This document shows positions 59,897-64,000 of a stretch of 64,000 nucleotides of DNA, in pieces. The first letter of the stretch is position 1. Every line of letters starts with the position of its first letter. This DNA is from an uncultured Bacteriovoracaceae bacterium (GTDB lineage: Bacteria > Bdellovibrionota > Bacteriovoracia > Bacteriovoracales > Bacteriovoracaceae): contig CATLOT010000009.1 in NCBI GenBank assembly GCA_950054155.1, positions 1 through 64,000 of the forward strand. Reading direction: 5' to 3'. Under the pieces are notes generated by a model. That model was not told the origin of the DNA. It searched no databases and saw only the letters and a program-made list of their open reading frames with translations. Made by a program: the position numbers and the translations under genes.

Positions 59897-62767
59897 TTGT
59901 CTAAACGCGGCTTTCGCGCCAATTCTTGGCTCCAAAACATGAACGGGAATCTTCCCCTAGAAGGCGACTTACACCCTTCTGAGAATGATTCTTACAGCTT
60001 TGAAAGAAGTGCTCTTCCTCCTCTGCCACAGGAGAAGGCAGGCTTCTCTCCAAGCCGCTATCTCATACCAGGTTGGTCTGGATCTTCACTATTCACGAAA
60101 TCAGCTATCGCCGTCAAAAAACTTCAAGAAAGCCTTTGGGAAGATGCCAGCAGCTGTTTTAAAACAATGGGTGGTTTTCCAAGAAGCCTCTCCCTTGCCA
60201 TTCATAATGAATTTATTTCTTTTATTGAAAGACAAGGAATAGCGATAACAAGTGAGCTTAGTGAATTAAAGAAGCTTGAAAATTTTTGGGCCCACCTCAT
60301 TAAGGTCAGTAACGCGAAAGATGATTCCCCTCACAAAGAAATTCTTGAAAGCTTTATCGAACTCTATAGCTTTCGTGTGGCCACAAACTTTCTCTTTCGC
60401 CTTAAGTTTCTTGTCACTTATGCCAATGCTACGGGCTTTGAATATAGCCGCAGTCATATCCTCAACCCGAGTAGCTTTGCTCAACAGCTCTTTAGACGAG
60501 GCTCCACCCATGAGATAACCTGTGAAGCCTTCAAAATAAATCAGTACTCTTGGTATCGACCTTGTGAAAGGCTTGCTCTGGAGATTGAAAAGCTCATTCC
60601 AAGCTTTCAAGAACTCTCCGTTACCCAACTGATGAAAATCAATTGCTATCGTGGTTTTAACGACTGCCAAAAATCAATTCGCTTTGAGGATGATTCTTAT
60701 AGCCATGCCCTTTCTCACAAGAGCTTTGGCCGCTTCATTAGTCAGCTTCTGATCTTTTTTCCAATTTGGAATTCCCAAGAGAAGTTTCAATACCCTCGTG
60801 AGAAGTTTACTCTACGCCCAGAAGTCCTCAACACTCTTTTCACTGGGGACAATGTCGAAAGCCTCGGTCAAAGCCATTGGCTCTCTCAAGAGTCGAACCT
60901 CAACAAGTCATGGAGTGAAATTCTCTGCCCCGAGTTTGCGGCAAATGAGAAAAATGGCAACACCTTTGTTAAACTCACCCAAGAACTTCAGTTTCTTACC
61001 TTCTTAGTCGATTTTTCAAATGGCAAGAAGATGAATACGAGAGAACTTCTTTCAAGAGTGACAAGAGAGAAGTTTAAAAAGACCAAAGAGCAACTCGGTC
61101 AGTTCAGTCTTTTTTCTAATAAAGAATTAGCCTACGATCGTATTGTTCTCAATGTCTCAAAGCTACCAAAGAAAAATCCTCATCATTTCCTTACTCAAAA
61201 GATCCTCTCTCAAAAGGACTCTCTTCTTGACCAAGGCTACATGGTTGTTATGTCCAACCAAAAGCTCTTTGTCCCCAGTCAATCAAAGAAGGTTTCACTG
61301 CTTCTTAAAGACTTTAAAATTGAAGGAGTTTTTAATTTAGAGAAACTTAAAGGCAAGGGAGAGGTCACAAACTTCATCTATATTCTCAAGAAGCGTATCG
61401 GGACTCAGTTTAATAAAGATCTTCTTAAGCTTGATCCCTCCTCACTTGTTTCTAAAGATGAGAATCCCCAAGAGTCATGCTTTACTCTTCGCTTTTCAGG
61501 TGAGCTCAAACAGTTCCTTCACTTTGAGGCAGTGGTATCAGAGATCCAGCAGTTCTTTATGAAGAAGTCGAGTTTTTCGACCTCTATGTATCATCAAAAT
61601 CTAGACTATGACCTCGCTTTTGAATTCCACCAAGATGCTATTATCGATGGCAAGCTTTTAAGCTCTTTGTCTGGGGATAATGATCACATTACTCACCCTC
61701 ACTTTTTTAAGAATCTCACGAAAAGCTCTATCCCCTTTGAAAGTCTTTTCACTGTGGATGACCTCGATGCTCCTAACCGCAATAATCTAAAGCAAAGTCT
61801 ACTCGGTAGCGCTAATCGCTCCCGCCACTCGGGTAGCCACCAGATTCTTATTGTCGATCTTAAGGACCCGCTTTATCCAAGAATTGAGTTGTGCCCTAGC
61901 TCGACTTACTCGGCTAAGAGACAAGAGTATGGCGAGGCCTTTTACAATTATTACAGCATTACTCAAAAGCACCCTCAATTTAACTATAATCTCCTACGCT
62001 CTTTCTTTGAGTCACCCATTGGTGAGCAAATTGTCCAAATCTGTCTTAGAGGAGGAGTGAGTAAAATTAAGGGGCGTCTGCGCTCTTTGCTTATCCCTAA
62101 GTTCTTAGCAGAAGGCATTAATCTTGAGCAAAGTGACTTTGCCTCTTCTTTTCTTCTCAAGCTGACAGAAAAAGAAATTCTCGAATCTGATCCAAAGCAC
62201 TTTTCTATAAAAGTAACCAATGAGATTACAGAGCTTCAGGCTAAGAAAGGCAACAGCCTCTGGGCCTATATGAGCCTCCTCATTCATACACGTAAGTCGC
62301 TAGCCCTTACTCTAGAAAATAGCCAAGAAACCAAGAAAAGCGGTCTTGGCCTTAATAGCCCTATGGCCCTTGAGTCCCTCATGGAGCTTGAAACCTTTTG
62401 TGTCTACCCCAACGAAGAGGTTTTCACTGAGCTTCTTATTGATAGAAAAGAAGATCTAGATCGCCCTTTTTCTTCAACTAGTCTAACCCATGGCGACTCA
62501 CCTCTTCTTGAAGTCTTTTCAGGAAATGAAGTTCTCATTAAGTTTCACGCTGAAATTGAGCTCCTTCAATTTATAGACTTTGTCCTCTCTCAAGCCTCTG
62601 GCCATAGTCTCCTAAGCCTCCTTCAAAATCTCTATATTCCGAGACTCTCTGAACTAAAGGAGCTCAGCCTTAAGGTCAAAAACTCAAGAGACTCTCTTAA
62701 AGAGCTTCTCAATAATTTAGATGGGCTCATCCACCGCGAATTCACTGACGTTCTTACTCGAGTATAA
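59897..62767 (+). CDS. N6-adenine methyltransferase / HsdS-like protein lacking catalytic motifs
   Basis: 956 residues from TTG 59897, with GGGAG 7 nt upstream (ATG 59939 is a fallback). Residues ~1-300 are unassigned. Residues ~400-500 follow the HsdM/N6-adenine-methylase pattern: YDRIVLN, then KILSQKDSLLDQGYMVVM, IEGVFNLEKLKG and FIYILKK, matching the strands after motif IV and the terminal LP-rich part. The catalytic NPPY is replaced by NVSK (419-422) and I find no motif I glycine-rich loop. Residues ~600-735 resemble an HsdS target-recognition domain, ending GGVSKIKGRLRSLLIPKF (about 718-735). The last ~200 residues are helical. It is probably a pseudo-methyltransferase; assignment is by pattern, not search. 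Confidence 0.75.
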   Translation: MSKRGFRANSWLQNMNGNLPLEGDLHPSENDSYSFERSALPPLPQEKAGFSPSRYLIPGWSGSSLFTKSAIAVKKLQESLWEDASSCFKTMGGFPRSLSLAIHNEFISFIERQGIAITSELSELKKLENFWAHLIKVSNAKDDSPHKEILESFIELYSFRVATNFLFRLKFLVTYANATGFEYSRSHILNPSSFAQQLFRRGSTHEITCEAFKINQYSWYRPCERLALEIEKLIPSFQELSVTQLMKINCYRGFNDCQKSIRFEDDSYSHALSHKSFGRFISQLLIFFPIWNSQEKFQYPREKFTLRPEVLNTLFTGDNVESLGQSHWLSQESNLNKSWSEILCPEFAANEKNGNTFVKLTQELQFLTFLVDFSNGKKMNTRELLSRVTREKFKKTKEQLGQFSLFSNKELAYDRIVLNVSKLPKKNPHHFLTQKILSQKDSLLDQGYMVVMSNQKLFVPSQSKKVSLLLKDFKIEGVFNLEKLKGKGEVTNFIYILKKRIGTQFNKDLLKLDPSSLVSKDENPQESCFTLRFSGELKQFLHFEAVVSEIQQFFMKKSSFSTSMYHQNLDYDLAFEFHQDAIIDGKLLSSLSGDNDHITHPHFFKNLTKSSIPFESLFTVDDLDAPNRNNLKQSLLGSANRSRHSGSHQILIVDLKDPLYPRIELCPSSTYSAKRQEYGEAFYNYYSITQKHPQFNYNLLRSFFESPIGEQIVQICLRGGVSKIKGRLRSLLIPKFLAEGINLEQSDFASSFLLKLTEKEILESDPKHFSIKVTNEITELQAKKGNSLWAYMSLLIHTRKSLALTLENSQETKKSGLGLNSPMALESLMELETFCVYPNEEVFTELLIDRKEDLDRPFSSTSLTHGDSPLLEVFSGNEVLIKFHAEIELLQFIDFVLSQASGHSLLSLLQNLYIPRLSELKELSLKVKNSRDSLKELLNNLDGLIHREFTDVLTRV

Positions 62768-62806
62768 TTCCCCCCCATCTCTTTAATATTCCTTTAAAAT
62801 AAGACT

Positions 62807-64000
62807 ATGTCAGAGAGCGAGAAAGTCTGGGAACTTCATCATACTATTTATAAGCAACTACGAAAAAGAGCACAAAGCCTAGAGGGTGAAGTGTCTAAAG
62901 AGCTCAAAAGTTATGAGCGCAATCAAAGAAAGTTTGCAAGCCGAGAATTTACAGGGGCAACCCATGAAGAGCTCTTCTCCTCCATTCGGGATAGTCATGT
63001 CGTCTTTCTTGGTGACTTTCATAGTTTTGATCAAAATAGTAGAAATCTAGAGCGCCTCACAAGAGAGCTGATCAAACAAAAGAAGAAGTTCTGCTTAGGC
63101 GTTGAACTTGTCCACGAAGAACATCAATCAGTCATCGAGCAATACTTAAATCGACAAATCACAGAGCTTGAATTTCTTGAAAGTATTGACTATCACGAGA
63201 CCTGGCGTTTTCCTTGGACCTATTATCGCCCTTTCTTTGAGATGGCCCGCCACCATAACCTCCCTATTGTCGCCATCAACTCCTCAGGAAATCTTGATCA
63301 AAGAGACGAGCGCGCTTCAGAGATTCTAAAAAACTTTATTCTAAGAAATCCAAATGAAAGGCTTCTTGTTCTCATCGGAGAACTTCATATTGTTCCCAAT
63401 AAACTCCCTCTCAAGCTCAAAAAGGCCGTTGCTAATTTAGTGCCTCATTATCGAGACACCATTATTCATCAAAACTTAGATGAGGTTTATTGGAAAATAC
63501 ATGAACTTGAAATTGAAAAACACAATCGTATTATAAAGTTTAGTGATCAAGAGTTTTCCCTGCAGACATCACCTCCTTGGATAAAGTACGAAAGTATCAT
63601 CTATTGGCATGAGAACCTCTCTGATGACCCCGAATTTGAACTTCATGACTATTTGATGGATACGGGGATTCTCAATCTTCACTCCAATGTTCCTGAAAAC
63701 TTCCTCTTTCTCTGTGAAAAGATTATGACTGCCTTAAACTTGCAAGTTTATGCAGAGGAGATGGAGGACTTTAATCTCTATGAGCACCAAAACTTAAGCC
63801 TTATCCTCGATAAGGTTGGACGCCTTCCCAAAGCGACTTTAAGTAATTTCCTCAAGAAACTCGTTGCTACCGGACGCGTTTTTCGCATCCCGTTTTCAAA
63901 TAACTATTACTGCTCATCCTACTCCATCAATCGCATGAGTTTTCTCTGTGGTCTTCATTTACAAGATATTTGTATCCGCAAACAAGATATCAATTACGAG
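62807..64000 (+). CDS. ChaN-like protein, 3' end beyond the window
   Basis: Starts at ATG 62807 and is open to the last base (398 codons so far). The N-terminal helix (~1-45) is charged. VVFLGDFHSFDQN (about 65-77) and LVLIGELHIVP (187-196) are the two conserved segments of the ChaN-like (Pfam Cofac_haem_bdg) fold, with histidines H72 and H194. ETWRFPWTYYRPFFEMAR lies between. Some members bind haem or metals as lipoproteins, but this protein has no signal peptide, so its role may differ. Residues beyond ~260 look like an extra domain of unknown type. Confidence 0.78.
   Translation, partial: MSESEKVWELHHTIYKQLRKRAQSLEGEVSKELKSYERNQRKFASREFTGATHEELFSSIRDSHVVFLGDFHSFDQNSRNLERLTRELIKQKKKFCLGVELVHEEHQSVIEQYLNRQITELEFLESIDYHETWRFPWTYYRPFFEMARHHNLPIVAINSSGNLDQRDERASEILKNFILRNPNERLLVLIGELHIVPNKLPLKLKKAVANLVPHYRDTIIHQNLDEVYWKIHELEIEKHNRIIKFSDQEFSLQTSPPWIKYESIIYWHENLSDDPEFELHDYLMDTGILNLHSNVPENFLFLCEKIMTALNLQVYAEEMEDFNLYEHQNLSLILDKVGRLPKATLSNFLKKLVATGRVFRIPFSNNYYCSSYSINRMSFLCGLHLQDICIRKQDINYE

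Noticed and set aside
59897-62767. Active type I restriction-modification enzyme
   Set aside because: No NPPY, no SAM-binding loop, and no restriction subunit in the neighbourhood.

Overview
The window reads as ordinary chromosome of a moderately AT-rich, Gram-negative, gene-dense bacterium. Several features point to the Bdellovibrionota (Bacteriovorax-like predatory bacteria and relatives): very many exported, lipidated and cysteine-rich proteins of no known family, outer-membrane beta-barrel candidates ending in an aromatic residue, a large lipidated metzincin, a RimK-type ligase cassette, and a Lys/Ala-rich tail on topoisomerase I. This placement is an inference from gene content, not a marker-gene result. 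No phage, conjugative element, CRISPR array, rRNA operon or intact insertion sequence was seen.

Layout. 1-6.7 kb: tRNA-Arg, a DUF368/PopT polyprenyl-phosphate translocase, topA, a LysM protein and a repeat-type lipoprotein, all on the minus strand. 6.8-13 kb: DUF4911-like protein plus radical SAM protein, then a Bcp peroxiredoxin / glyoxalase II / EEP-hydrolase operon, an M48 membrane protease, a 52-residue secreted peptide gene and a MazG-type pyrophosphohydrolase. 13-20 kb: glutamine amidotransferase-like protein, GAF (free Met sulfoxide reductase-like) protein, two alpha/beta hydrolases, a diheme lipoprotein, a tandem 212-bp repeat, and a lipidated nucleotide pyrophosphatase/phosphodiesterase. 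20-25 kb: a polyamine operon (a eukaryotic-type S-adenosylmethionine decarboxylase, spermidine synthase, EVE protein, YceI protein) and an Asp-rich lipoprotein. 25-31 kb: tldD-tldE, a small kinase with a 49-codon leader gene and a striking operator, an AmpG-like permease, and a CDP-alcohol phosphatidyltransferase. 31-45 kb is the most unusual part: a 1319-residue lipidated metzincin, a RimB/RimK/aspartoacylase cassette ending in a Cys-rich exported protein, and a five-gene cluster of exported orphan proteins. 45-50 kb: tRNA-Val, lon, clpX and clpP. 50-59.6 kb: AhpC-type peroxiredoxin, hydrolase, DedA protein, PhoH/PilZ/periplasmic-binding operon, an outer-membrane protein, an aminotransferase, coaD, rsmD and an acidic protein. 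59.9-64 kb: a 956-residue protein that looks like a catalytically dead N6-adenine methyltransferase joined to an HsdS-like domain, then a ChaN-like gene that runs off the window.

Genome style. Genes are packed tightly. Same-strand neighbours commonly overlap by 4 bp (ATGA/GTGA/TTGA). Of ten convergent junctions, five share their stop codons in exactly 4 bp (CTAA, TTAG or CTAG). GTG and TTG starts with good Shine-Dalgarno sequences are common, so several starts below differ from the longest reading frame. The candidates that most deserve follow-up are the five-gene secreted cluster (38388-44805), the dead methyltransferase-like protein (59897-62767), the 212-bp tandem repeat (17006-17431), the tandem operator at 28331-28370, the eukaryotic-type SpeD, and the hairpin that both resembles a terminator and hides a ribosome binding site (23484-23517).
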